Origin: PLOWO2-12-38-17 sp963709355
GTDB lineage: Bacteria; Planctomycetota; Brocadiia; Brocadiales; Brocadiaceae
Direction of reading: 5' to 3'
NCBI GenBank assembly: GCA_963709355.1
Contig: CAVPVY010000005.1
Coordinates: 2,046,001-2,110,000 of the forward strand
Length of the DNA: 64,000 nucleotides
Below the pieces are notes generated by a model. The model was not told where the DNA came from. It saw nothing but the letters and a program-made list of their open reading frames with translations, and did no database searches. This document shows, piece by piece, positions 7,384 through 16,039 of this stretch; within the stretch, counting starts at the first letter, position 1; every line of letters starts with the position of its first letter. The translations under genes were made by a program, and so were the position numbers.

Positions 7384-9441
7384 ATGAAAATATTAGAAAA
7401 AACAACTACATATCAAAACATCTTCTGTCTTATACTCCCCTTTATCATTTCAATTGTCGTGTACTTAAATTGCCTAAGCAATTCTTTTGTATATGACGAT
7501 GAATCTACAATTATCAATAACTACTTCATAAGACACTGGAGCAACTTTCCATATACTTTTACAAACAAATATTTCTCCCTTTCGGCGGAATTAACTTACC
7601 GTCCGGTAGTAACTGTATCCTATTTTATTGATTATACATTCTGGCATTTAAGATCGTCTGGTTATCATCTAACTAATGTCTTGCTTCACGCAATTAACAG
7701 CATCCTTGTCTTTATTTTTACCTTTTTATTACTAAGAAAAAGACTCCCTGCTTTAATCGCCTCGGCCTTCTTTTCTTCATATCCAATCTTTTCTGAAGCA
7801 GTCAATGCAATTGGATTCCGAGAAGATTTGCTTGCATTCATGTTTTTTATTCTCGCATTCATCTGCTATCTAAAAGCAAATCAACTAAAATACATACCCT
7901 ACTATCTCTTATCTTTGTGCTGTTTTCTGTTAAGCCTTTTTTCAAAAGAAATGACAATTACTTTACCAGTATTGATATTACTATATGATATTATCTTAAG
8001 AAGACCCACTTCAAATAATGCAAATTATACCGCATCATCCCTCAACAAAAACAGAAAAGGGAATATTATTCAATACTTAAGACCGAGAATTCTGCATTAT
8101 TACACAGGCTACTTTTTAATAACTATTTTTTATATCTTGATTCGTTTTTTCTTCTTGCATAACCCGCTGGAATCAAAAGTCAACGCTTACCCTCAAGACA
8201 GCCTCCTAACTAACCTTTTTACTATGATTCACGTTCTTGCTTATTACATAAAACTCGTCTTCCTGCCTTTCAGCCTTAACACAGACTACACAGTTCCATT
8301 TTCTAACACACCAATAAAATTATCATTCTTGCTGTCTACTCTCCTATTTATTGTAACAGGTATAATTTCATTCCGAATACGGCTAAAAAACAGAATAATG
8401 TTTTTCTTTATTATGTGGTGCTTTGTTACACTCATTCCTGTTATGAATATCTTCCCATTATCAAACATAATGGCAGAACGATATTTATACATACCCTGTG
8501 CAGGTTTCAGTATATTTATTGCGATTCTATTATCAAAAAGAATGTCACCTTCATACTCCCGATGTATGAAGCGGGATGCTTTCGCCCACGATTCATCAGT
8601 GTACATAAGTTCTAAATATTCTTCACTCTATACAGGTTTTACTAATCCATTTACCATTTCCATATTATCCTGTATTTTGGCAGGAAATGCCTATTTAACT
8701 TTTAGTAGAAATTCTGACTGGAAGGACGGTTTACGATTATGGACGAAAACAGTTAAAACCTCCCCAGACAGTATTAAGGCGCATATTAATTTAGGAAACG
8801 CCTACGAAAACAGAGGACTTAATTCCGAGGCAATTGAAGAATACAAGAGGGCGTTGGGAATTAACCCTAACGATGCCGATACCTATAATAATCTGGGTAT
8901 TTGTTATGACAATATGAATATGCTGGAAGACACAATCAGTTGTTTTCTAAAATGTATAAATATAAATCCACAACATAAACGTGTGTATAATAACCTCGGC
9001 GTTGTACTTGTAAAACAAAAGCGATTGGATGAAGCAATTAATGCATTCAATCAAGCCATTTCCATTAATCCACTATTTCCCGATGCATACTGCAATCTCG
9101 GTATTGCGTATTATAGAAAAGGCTTACTGGATGAAGCTGAGCGGTTGTTCAAGAAAGCCCTCAGTATGGAATATTATCATGCAAAGGCGCACAATGCGCT
9201 GGGAATTCTTTATAACAATAAAGGGCTATATGACGATTCAATTAAAGAATTTGAGATAGCGCTACGCATTAAACCAGATTATGCAAATGCGCACATGAAT
9301 TTAGGCGCCACTTTACTAAAACATAGAAATAACAAAAAAAGAGCCTTGTTCCATCTGAAAGAGAGCATAAGAATTGAATCGCATCAGGAACAAGCTAATG
9401 GAATAAAGAAGCTTATAAAACAACTGGAACAGGCTAATTAA
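7384..9441 (+). CDS. Polytopic membrane protein with C-terminal TPR repeats (TMTC-like glycosyltransferase fold)
   Basis: About 685 residues. The N-terminal 440 residues contain about ten or more membrane spans, with an early YDDES after the first span, a pattern seen in GT-C / O-mannosyltransferase-like proteins where an Asp in the first loop is catalytic. From about residue 460 to the end there are at least six tetratricopeptide repeats (for example AHINLGNAYENRGL, TYNNLGICYDNMNM, AYCNLGIAYYRKGL). This arrangement matches TMTC-type and bacterial membrane-TPR proteins thought to glycosylate exported proteins. An upstream GTG at 7336 is in frame, but I prefer ATG 7384, where MKILEKTTT precedes the first membrane span. 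Cytosolic or periplasmic placement of the TPR part is undetermined. Confidence 0.8.
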   Translation: MKILEKTTTYQNIFCLILPFIISIVVYLNCLSNSFVYDDESTIINNYFIRHWSNFPYTFTNKYFSLSAELTYRPVVTVSYFIDYTFWHLRSSGYHLTNVLLHAINSILVFIFTFLLLRKRLPALIASAFFSSYPIFSEAVNAIGFREDLLAFMFFILAFICYLKANQLKYIPYYLLSLCCFLLSLFSKEMTITLPVLILLYDIILRRPTSNNANYTASSLNKNRKGNIIQYLRPRILHYYTGYFLITIFYILIRFFFLHNPLESKVNAYPQDSLLTNLFTMIHVLAYYIKLVFLPFSLNTDYTVPFSNTPIKLSFLLSTLLFIVTGIISFRIRLKNRIMFFFIMWCFVTLIPVMNIFPLSNIMAERYLYIPCAGFSIFIAILLSKRMSPSYSRCMKRDAFAHDSSVYISSKYSSLYTGFTNPFTISILSCILAGNAYLTFSRNSDWKDGLRLWTKTVKTSPDSIKAHINLGNAYENRGLNSEAIEEYKRALGINPNDADTYNNLGICYDNMNMLEDTISCFLKCININPQHKRVYNNLGVVLVKQKRLDEAINAFNQAISINPLFPDAYCNLGIAYYRKGLLDEAERLFKKALSMEYYHAKAHNALGILYNNKGLYDDSIKEFEIALRIKPDYANAHMNLGATLLKHRNNKKRALFHLKESIRIESHQEQANGIKKLIKQLEQAN

Positions 9442-9560
9442 TGTTAGAGAATTTCAATGTGAAACTCTTCTGTCGCTTCCTTAAGATTAGCTCAGGAGAA
9501 GCTCTTCAGAATGATACGTGATTGTAGAATTGTTTTTCCGTGCAAAGCGAAGAATCAATA

Positions 9561-11708
9561 TCAGGACGGTTTCACATCGGGGACAATTATCTGGGAAAGG
9601 TCGGCAATCTTTTGAGAATATAATTCGTTAATCTTTTTCATAAGAGAAAGTCTGTTGCTACGTATATTTTCATCTTCCACATTCACGAATACCCTGTCAA
9701 AAAACCCATGAACCGGCTTAGAAAAAGCCTTACAATATCTGACAGAGGACTCTCTATACTTACAATCGTCCGTTAGCCTTTGTATATCTACCTCATTTTT
9801 CTTATAAATATCCCACAATATACGCTCCTCTGGTTCGGCTAACAGGGCTTCGTTTACATTCCCGGAACTACTCGCCTTTTTCCCAATATTAAATGTCCTC
9901 TCGACAACGGTAACCAACTCATGCCACCAGTCTTCTTTTGAAATATCCGATATAACTTTTAGTCGCTGTGAAAAATTATAAACATCTTCAAACCCTATTC
10001 CGGCATTTAACACGGCATTTACCAGATCATAACGAATATCTCTTTCAGTGTTAACATTAAATAGCCTGTCTCTAAAAAATTCTCTTATCTTTGCTGCTAT
10101 TTCTTTTTCTATTTTTTGACAATGATGTGGCTGACCCCCATTTGGTACTTTAAATATTGGAAGTAAATATAAAGACTTATCGAGTATATCTTCAAGCATC
10201 AACGTAAATTTATGTTCCTCTATTATCCTGATAATACCGTAGGCATGTCGCCTCAACGAATAAGGGTCTTGTGAACCAGTGGGAACCAATCCAAGCGCAA
10301 AGCAACTCGATATCGTATCGAACTTATCTGCCAGTCCTACAATCGCACCAATTTTTGATGCAGGTATATTATCTGTGGCAAAGCGCGGCATATAATGTTC
10401 TGCAATCGCTGTTGCAACTGATGGTTCTTCACCATCCCACTCGGCATATTCCCTGCCCATAATCCCTTGTAATGAAGGGAACTCGCCAACCATCTGTGTA
10501 AGAAGGTCTGCCTTGCACAGCAGGGCTGCCCTTTTAACCAACTGAACGTCCTCTATGGCAAGCTTGTTGCAATCAATCAATTTATGTGCAATAAAACTGG
10601 AAAGCTCTGCGATTCTGTTTGTCCTGTCATGATAATTTCCAAGTTTTTCAAGAAAGGCAAGGTTCTTTAAATCTCCAACACGTTTTTCTAACGGAATCTT
10701 TTTATCTTCTTTCCAAAAGAATCTTGCATCTGAAAACCGCGCTTTTAATACCTGTTCGTTACCCTGAATCGTAGTATCTGCGTTGCTCTCATCACGATTG
10801 AGCACTGCGATAAATCTTGCTACCAGCTTACTCCCGCCCTTCTTTATAGGAAAATACCGCTGATGTTCTTTCATAGCCGTTTCGATAACCGCTGCAGGAA
10901 TATCAAGAAACTCTTCATTAAAACCGCATTCAATTGCATTAGGATATTCAACTAAATTTGTAACCTCATCCAGTAATTCCTCATCATCAATACTGGCGCT
11001 GTAAGGGGTCATAAGCTGCGTTATCTTTGACCGCAAAAGTGCACGCCGTTCATCCATATCGACCACCACCTTCTCCTGTTTAAGTAACTGCCTGTATAAA
11101 TCCCAATCTGCCGCAGGAATTTCAATCCGCTTCCCGGAAAGGAAGGGATGCCCGTAAGTAAACTTATCTGACTTAATACCATTTATTTCCAAAGGAACAA
11201 TCTTATTCCCAAAAAGCGCTATAAGCGAACGCACAGGACGCGCAAAGAACAAACCATTGCCCTTCCACTTCATTGACTTCGGGAAGGATATGTTTCTGAC
11301 AATATTTGTTAAAATCTCAGGCAAGATATTTATTGTCTCCCGACCCTCTATTACTTTAACAGCAAAACAATATTCACCTTTTGGTGTCTTTTTAATTTTT
11401 AGGTTATCCACATTAACACCTTGGGCTTTGGCAAAACCCAATCCTGCTTTCGTAACCGTTCCAGTCTTATCAAAGGTAACCGCAACAGAAGGACCCTGTA
11501 TTTCCTCATTAATGCCTGCCTGTTTTTCCATCAATCCCTTAACAAATAAAATTAATCTTCTGGGCGTAGCTGTACAATAAACAGATTCCATTGTTAAGCG
11601 TTGTTTATTTGCCTGCTCTGTAAACGCTGTTTTTATCTGATTTAAGGCGGGAGTAATATAACCTGCAGGAATCTCTTCCGTCCCAATTTCAAAAAGTAGG
11701 TTAGTCAT
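9561..11708 (-). CDS. glyS: Glycine-tRNA ligase beta subunit
   Basis: Beta chain of the heterotetrameric bacterial glycyl-tRNA synthetase, 715 residues, the usual length. It begins with the family signature LLFEIGTEEIPAGYI and contains FPKSMKWKG, YGHPFLSG, ERVGDLKNLAFLEKLG-like segments, an HD-like region (LCKADLLTQMVGEFPSLQG) and a C-terminal DALR-like anticodon-binding domain (FFDRVFVNVED). The alpha subunit gene (glyQ) is not next to it; the upstream neighbour, two bases away, is a UDP-sugar dehydrogenase, so the pair is probably co-transcribed despite unrelated roles. It converges on the membrane/TPR gene. Confidence 0.96.
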   Translation of the reverse strand: MTNLLFEIGTEEIPAGYITPALNQIKTAFTEQANKQRLTMESVYCTATPRRLILFVKGLMEKQAGINEEIQGPSVAVTFDKTGTVTKAGLGFAKAQGVNVDNLKIKKTPKGEYCFAVKVIEGRETINILPEILTNIVRNISFPKSMKWKGNGLFFARPVRSLIALFGNKIVPLEINGIKSDKFTYGHPFLSGKRIEIPAADWDLYRQLLKQEKVVVDMDERRALLRSKITQLMTPYSASIDDEELLDEVTNLVEYPNAIECGFNEEFLDIPAAVIETAMKEHQRYFPIKKGGSKLVARFIAVLNRDESNADTTIQGNEQVLKARFSDARFFWKEDKKIPLEKRVGDLKNLAFLEKLGNYHDRTNRIAELSSFIAHKLIDCNKLAIEDVQLVKRAALLCKADLLTQMVGEFPSLQGIMGREYAEWDGEEPSVATAIAEHYMPRFATDNIPASKIGAIVGLADKFDTISSCFALGLVPTGSQDPYSLRRHAYGIIRIIEEHKFTLMLEDILDKSLYLLPIFKVPNGGQPHHCQKIEKEIAAKIREFFRDRLFNVNTERDIRYDLVNAVLNAGIGFEDVYNFSQRLKVISDISKEDWWHELVTVVERTFNIGKKASSSGNVNEALLAEPEERILWDIYKKNEVDIQRLTDDCKYRESSVRYCKAFSKPVHGFFDRVFVNVEDENIRSNRLSLMKKINELYSQKIADLSQIIVPDVKPS

Positions 11709-11710
11709 TA

Positions 11711-13009
11711 TTATAACCGCACAATATGTTTTTTATTTATGCCCTTTAATGCGTTTCGGGTATCAACGATTAATTTAGAACGCGAAACAATCAAATCATA
11801 ATTAAAATTACCGTGGTTCGTTACAATAACGGAACAATCAATCTTGTTTAAAAATGTCTTTGTTAAAGGTTTCGACTTTGTGCGAAGTCCGTGATAATTA
11901 ATCTCTGGTATATATGGGTCCGTATAAGTTACTCGTGCCCCCTTGTGTCTTAGTATATTTATAATCTCAAGGGCGGGTGATTCTCTGACATCATCCACGT
12001 CCTTTTTATAAGCGACACCCAGTATATGAATATTTGAGCCCTTTATGCTCTTTTTTGCACCATTCAATGCATCAGTAATTTTTTCAACCACAAACTCCGG
12101 CATGGCGCTGTTTACCTGGTCTGCAAGGGCAACGAATCGCAACTCGAAACCATTTTTTTTGGCAACCCAGGAAAGATATAACGGGTCAATTGGAATACAA
12201 TGCCCGCCGAGTCCAGGACCAGGGTAAAAAGGCATAAAACCAAATGGTTTCGTCTTTGCTGCATTTATTACCTCCCATACATCTATACCAAGCCTACCTG
12301 CCATCAATGCAATCTCGTTGACCAATGCAATATTTACGCTTCTGAAGGTATTCTCCAGCAGTTTTACTGTTTCTGCCACCTTTGGTGAAGAAACAGGTAC
12401 GATTGTATCAATTATTGCGCTGTACATGCACCTTGCCAGTTCTGTGCAATGCCTTGTCACACCCCCTATTACCTTTGGAATATTCCTGACCGAATACTCT
12501 TTATTTCCAGGGTCAATACGTTCGGGTGAGAATGCAAGAAAGAAGTCTCTTCCAACCTTTAAATCCCCCTCTTCGAGAATTGGCAGAACAAGTTCTTCGG
12601 TAGTGCCGGGATATGTAGTGCTCTCTAAAACAAAAAGTTGCCCTTTATGCATGTAGTTTTTAATTTCCTGGCTCACATTTATAATATAGGACACATCTGG
12701 GTCTTTCGTCTTTGTTAAAGGTGTCGGCACGCAAATGCTGACTGCATCCAATTTAAATAGAACACTCGCATCGTCAGTTACATTAAAACGCCCTGTCTTA
12801 ATTAACTGTTTAACTTCACTATCCGTAATATCAATTATGTACGATTTCCCCTTCTTAAGAGACTCTACGCGCTCCATATTTTTATCAATTCCTGTTACAT
12901 TATATCCGCTGCGGGCAAACTCAAGGGCAAGCGGCAATCCTACATAACCAAGCCCGACTACGCCTATCCGTGCATCTTTTGTCTTAATTTTTTTTAATAA
13001 CACAGTCAT
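11711..13009 (-). CDS. Nucleotide-sugar dehydrogenase (UDP-N-acetylglucosamine 6-dehydrogenase type)
   Basis: NAD-dependent four-electron oxidation of a UDP-sugar C6 alcohol to the uronic acid, feeding surface-glycan synthesis. It has 432 residues with three domains in order: Rossmann (GVVGLGYVGLPLALEFA, residues 17-33), a central helical domain (KLLENTFRSVNIALVNE), and a C-terminal UDP-binding domain (GVAYKKDVDDVRESPA). The catalytic cysteine is in GPGLGGHCIPIDPLYL at about residue 270. The spacing and the GHCIP motif favour the WbpA/WecC/TviB branch acting on UDP-HexNAc over UDP-glucose dehydrogenase. It fits with the WlbA-WlbB fusion at 30.5-32.1 kb, which would act on the following steps of a diacetamido-uronate pathway. 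Confidence 0.88.
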   Translation of the reverse strand: MTVLLKKIKTKDARIGVVGLGYVGLPLALEFARSGYNVTGIDKNMERVESLKKGKSYIIDITDSEVKQLIKTGRFNVTDDASVLFKLDAVSICVPTPLTKTKDPDVSYIINVSQEIKNYMHKGQLFVLESTTYPGTTEELVLPILEEGDLKVGRDFFLAFSPERIDPGNKEYSVRNIPKVIGGVTRHCTELARCMYSAIIDTIVPVSSPKVAETVKLLENTFRSVNIALVNEIALMAGRLGIDVWEVINAAKTKPFGFMPFYPGPGLGGHCIPIDPLYLSWVAKKNGFELRFVALADQVNSAMPEFVVEKITDALNGAKKSIKGSNIHILGVAYKKDVDDVRESPALEIINILRHKGARVTYTDPYIPEINYHGLRTKSKPLTKTFLNKIDCSVIVTNHGNFNYDLIVSRSKLIVDTRNALKGINKKHIVRL

Positions 13010-13307
13010 TCGATATCGTTGTACTTTCTTGATAAAAAGATTGCCTTCCTTGTATTAAATAAATCTTTTAAATCTTAGAACATTAGGAAAGTTATATTAA
13101 TCAGTATCATACCCTATTGCAATCAAAAAAGAGATGCGCGCCATTATAAATACAAAACCTTATTCTTTATATTTAAAAACCATTTGATAATATTTAATTA
13201 TATTTTGTATTTACTATCGCTGAATTAAATTCTAAAATTACTTATCTTGTAATTATGTTTAAATATTTAGTTTCAAAAACAATCTAATAAAAGAGGTGTT
13301 TTCAATT

Positions 13308-13997
13308 ATGAGAAAATTTTTTATAGCAATTGCTATCTGTTCAATAAGTTATTCTGTCCCCAATCTCTCATTCGCACAGCAAGGACAGAAACTTTCTATC
13401 GCTGAAATTCTTGGGGAAAGAAAGGAATGTTATTTTGACGACGATATAGATGGAGATTTTCCAAGGGGATTTCAAAGTTTCTTTACAGGAAAAGGCGAAC
13501 AGGGACGCTGGATGGTAAAAAAGATAGAAAATGCACCCACCGCTGACAATGTTGTAGTACAGACAAAACTGGATGACACAGACTATCGTTTTCCATTACT
13601 AATAACTGATGGAGTATCTTACAAGGATTTAATGGTATTTGTGAGATTTAGGGCTGAGGGTGGAAAGGTTGATCAGGCAGGTGGGCTGGTCTTCAGGTAT
13701 AAGGATAATGGTAATTACTATGTCCTCAGGGCAAATGCATTGGAAAATAATGTAAGGTTATATAAGGTGGTTAACGGGAACAGAATCCAGATTGCCAGTA
13801 AAAATACGAAGGTAACTTCAAATGAGTGGCACTTATTAAAGGTCGTCGCCAAATCCGATAAAATTCAATGCTTTTTTGAAAACATGAAGGTGTTTGAGGT
13901 ATCTGACGACACATTTGACAGAGGTAGCGTGGGCATCTGGACAAAGTCAGATTCTTATACGTTATTTGATGACCTTGTAATGCAGGAATTCAAGTAG
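13308..13997 (+). CDS. Secreted concanavalin/laminin-G-like (DUF1080-type) protein
   Basis: A 229-residue exported protein. A signal peptide runs to about LSFA-QQG (residues 20-24). The rest is a jelly-roll of the DUF1080 / LamG type: FFTGKGEQGRWMV, VVVQTKLDDTDYRFP, ADLGGLVFRY-like (here AGGLVFRYKDNGNYYV), NEWHLLKVVAKSDKI and GSVGIWTKSDSYTLFDDL, which is the classic C-terminal strand pair of this fold. Such domains bind sugars or act as glycan hydrolase modules. ATG 13308 is chosen because AAGAGGTG at 13291-13298 gives a ribosome binding site at the right distance; the in-frame GTG at 13296 lies inside that site. Its last 23 bases recur at 19195. Confidence 0.8.
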   Translation: MRKFFIAIAICSISYSVPNLSFAQQGQKLSIAEILGERKECYFDDDIDGDFPRGFQSFFTGKGEQGRWMVKKIENAPTADNVVVQTKLDDTDYRFPLLITDGVSYKDLMVFVRFRAEGGKVDQAGGLVFRYKDNGNYYVLRANALENNVRLYKVVNGNRIQIASKNTKVTSNEWHLLKVVAKSDKIQCFFENMKVFEVSDDTFDRGSVGIWTKSDSYTLFDDLVMQEFK

Positions 13998-14252
13998 AAT
14001 AGATGTGCACTTGTACCAAATATCCAAATGAATAATACAGTAAGTACTTGATTTTCGTAAAAAAGCCTTTCCGATTTCCTATTCAATGTTTTCCATTGAC
14101 TAAGACCAATTAAGTTATTATTTATACTTATGAGAATTAGATAACATGCTGTAAAAGACAATAAATATTGTGATATATAGAATTATTCTCTGTATTTTAT
14201 AATCATTGTGGACTTATTTCTGCATACTTAATAGTTCGATCAAGGTATAGCC

Positions 14253-14753
14253 ATGAATAAAGCCGTCATCGCAGTCGTTGCCATATTAGCCGCAGCATCC
14301 CTCATTGGCTTGTACATCTGGACATCTCACCACCGATACTACATCATGACAGGGGATCGTGGGGTGGCGTATGAGGTGGACAGAAAGACTGGCGAGTCGT
14401 GGATGCTCTTCGCTGATCTAAAGGTTCCTCAGCGAAAAGGTGGTGAGAGCCTCCAGAAGGAGCAGGAGCTTCCGTATGGGACATCCATCAAAATAACTGG
14501 AAATGCCGCACTGAGTAGTTACGGACTTTTCTCCGGTAAGCTCTACAACGGCAGCGACTGGGTAGTTACTAGGGTTATAGTCAACGTATCAGCGAAAGAG
14601 GAAGATGGGACTGTCCGCTGGTCACGTGACTTTTCAGAGGCCGTGACGATCAGACCGCTAACAACGGAGTCATTTTCAATCACGGTTGCAGGAGGAGAAG
14701 GAATCAAAGAAACGCCTTGGAGCATGAAAAGGGTGTTTGGATACAAGGAATGA
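14253..14753 (+). CDS. Small membrane-anchored protein of unknown function, probable gene cassette
   Basis: A 166-residue protein with one N-terminal membrane segment (AVIAVVAILAAASLIGLYIW) and a periplasmic beta-rich domain (GLFSGKLYNGSDWVVTRVIVNVSAKEEDG), resembling small domains that are usually membrane-tethered. No family recognised. Its base composition is visibly richer in G and C than the flanking genes. Two bases after its stop begins an attC-like hairpin (14754-14813), and the next gene is of the same cassette-like kind, so it was probably acquired as an integron-type cassette. Confidence 0.65.
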   Translation: MNKAVIAVVAILAAASLIGLYIWTSHHRYYIMTGDRGVAYEVDRKTGESWMLFADLKVPQRKGGESLQKEQELPYGTSIKITGNAALSSYGLFSGKLYNGSDWVVTRVIVNVSAKEEDGTVRWSRDFSEAVTIRPLTTESFSITVAGGEGIKETPWSMKRVFGYKE

Positions 14754-14813
14754 TCGAACAAGTCGCTCCAGCGGATGGGCTATAGCCTCGCCGCTGAGCT
14801 TTGACTTTAGCCC
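14754..14813 (+). repeat. attC-like recombination site (integron cassette type)
   Basis: About 60 bases of imperfect palindrome between two short genes. Outer pairing AAGTC (14760-14764) with GACTT (14803-14807); inner pairing CAGCGG (14769-14774) with CCGCTG (14791-14796); centre palindrome GGCTATAGCC (14778-14787). The left end reads GAACAAG and the right end CTTTAGCC, close to but not matching the RYYYAAC and GTTRRRY core sites, so it may be decayed. The centre and left arm resemble the second site at 15619 and the half site at 20131. Confidence 0.6.
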
Positions 14814-14828
14814 GAAAAGAGGAATATC

Positions 14829-15623
14829 ATGGCAAGAAAAAATGAAACCATATTGAACTTGTTAGCCCAGACTCCATGGTGGGTAAGTGTAATTCTTTCC
14901 ATAACTACATATGTTGTGCTTAAATTCATAGTGCCAGCTATTAATTCTCAAAACTGGGTTCTCAAAGTAATTGCTGGTGCTCCCCCGCAAGTAGCCCTTA
15001 TTTTAGCTATTGTCTTACTTATTCCTGCTCCAATTTCATTTTTCAACTCGCTACTAAAAAGGAAATTACTGGATAAACAAAAAGGCCTTAATTCAATAAA
15101 ATCTCTTTCATGGAAAGAGCTTGAAGAATTAGTCGCTGAAGCTTACCGTCGTATAGGCTATTCCGTAGTTGAAAACTATGACATTGGTCCGGATGGTGGT
15201 GTCGATTTAGTTTTGAAAAAAGACGGAAGCCTGTTTTTAATCCAGTGCAAACAATGGCGGAGTTACAAGGTAGATGTTCGAGTTGTTCGAGAAATGTATG
15301 GCGTGATGACTGCCAAACAAGCAAATGGTGTAATGATTATTACATCGGGATTATTTACTCAGGAAGCAAAAAACTTCGCGATAGATAAACCTATCGATTT
15401 ACTGGAAGGAAATCAACTTGCTGATTTAATCGGAACTGTTCAGTCAAAACAAGTTTATTCTCTTACCGAAATCAATAAAACTCAAAAAACTGTAAATTTG
15501 TGCCCAGACCGTGGAGGAGAACTTGTGTTGCGCATGGCACGACATGGTATAAATGCTGGAAATAAGTTTTGGGGGTGTTCATACTTCCCGAAATGTAAAT
15601 ACACTAAAACATATGTGGGCTAA
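14829..15623 (+). CDS. Membrane-anchored Mrr-like restriction endonuclease with decayed topoisomerase zinc ribbon
   Basis: A 264-residue protein. Two membrane segments lie at about residues 17-35 and 52-72. An Mrr-type catalytic domain spans residues 95-205 with the PD-(D/E)XK-variant set: Glu109/Glu113, GPDGGVD (Asp126) and FLIQCKQW (Gln139, Lys141). The C-terminal 40 residues are a topoisomerase-type zinc ribbon (FWGCSYFPKCKYT). The first zinc knuckle is normally CPxC; here it is CPDR, so one of four zinc-binding cysteines is missing. Mrr proteins cut modified or foreign DNA. The stop codon is the first TAA of the following attC-like site, typical of cassettes. The GAGGAATATC preceding ATG 14829 is a usable ribosome binding site. 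Confidence 0.85.
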   Translation: MARKNETILNLLAQTPWWVSVILSITTYVVLKFIVPAINSQNWVLKVIAGAPPQVALILAIVLLIPAPISFFNSLLKRKLLDKQKGLNSIKSLSWKELEELVAEAYRRIGYSVVENYDIGPDGGVDLVLKKDGSLFLIQCKQWRSYKVDVRVVREMYGVMTAKQANGVMIITSGLFTQEAKNFAIDKPIDLLEGNQLADLIGTVQSKQVYSLTEINKTQKTVNLCPDRGGELVLRMARHGINAGNKFWGCSYFPKCKYTKTYVG

Positions 15624-15673
15624 CAAGCCTCTCCACAGGACGGCTAATAGCCACCTGTGGGTTTTATCGTTAG
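15619..15673 (+). repeat. attC-like recombination site (second copy)
   Basis: A 55-base imperfect palindrome starting at the stop codon of the Mrr-like gene. Outer pairing TAAC (15621-15624) with GTTA (15669-15672), inner pairing CCACAGG (15633-15639) with CCTGTGG (15654-15660), and a centre GGCT-AAT-AGCC (15642-15652). The TAACAA left end and CGTTAG right end are characteristic of attC sites. The next start codon follows six bases later, the tight packing expected of cassettes. Confidence 0.7.
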
Positions 15674-15678
15674 AAAAC

Positions 15679-16017
15679 ATGAAATTTCGTCTTGCCCACC
15701 AACAAAGCGAATTTGAGATTCCTAAAGAATGGTGGGGTGCTGCTGGGATGATCCGTTGGATGCCGATTGCTGTTTCTTACATAGCAACGCGTGACCCTCA
15801 CTACCCAAAAACAATTGTTCCTATAACAGAACTTGAGGCTACAGTTAGGAACAGAGGTGTAGATTGGTTCCAAAAGAAGCGTATGGTTCAGATTCTCAAA
15901 GGATTTCGCACTGGAGATGTTTTGTTACCGATTGAGGTTGATGAACCACCAACCAGAACCAACTTACGTTATCGTGTGCATGACGGTTTCCATCGCTTTT
16001 TTACTTCGGACAAATAA
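15679..16017 (+). CDS. ParB-like nuclease-fold protein, C-terminally truncated
   Basis: A 112-residue protein. EFEIPKEWWGAAGM, a VPITELEATVRNRGV segment and YRVHDGFHRFF match a small cassette-borne family related to ParB/Srx-type domains, in which DGxHR is the conserved core. In that family the motif is usually followed by an alpha-helical tail (YAS..AGF), but here the reading frame ends six residues later and no attC-like site follows. I infer the 3' end was lost. The frame is open upstream through the attC-like site to 15553; ATG 15679 is preferred because the upstream part translates the recombination site. Downstream, the cytochrome gene starts after 22 bases. Confidence 0.55.
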   Translation: MKFRLAHQQSEFEIPKEWWGAAGMIRWMPIAVSYIATRDPHYPKTIVPITELEATVRNRGVDWFQKKRMVQILKGFRTGDVLLPIEVDEPPTRTNLRYRVHDGFHRFFTSDK

Positions 16018-16039
16018 AAATAATAAGGAGAAACCATTT

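Noticed and set aside
8760..9430. Repeated DNA periodicity of about 102 bases
   Set aside because: It is the codon-level echo of the TPR repeats in the membrane protein, not a DNA repeat or CRISPR.
9442..9560. Bidirectional terminator between the membrane/TPR gene and glyS
   Set aside because: Only a five-base stem with bulges could be drawn; too weak to list.
15553..15678. Upstream extension of the ParB-like gene
   Set aside because: These codons translate the end of the Mrr gene in another frame and the attC-like site; the family homology begins at ATG 15679.
15917..16039. N-terminal extension of the octaheme cytochrome
   Set aside because: It overlaps the ParB-like gene in another frame; ATG 16040 has the ribosome binding site and the export signal.
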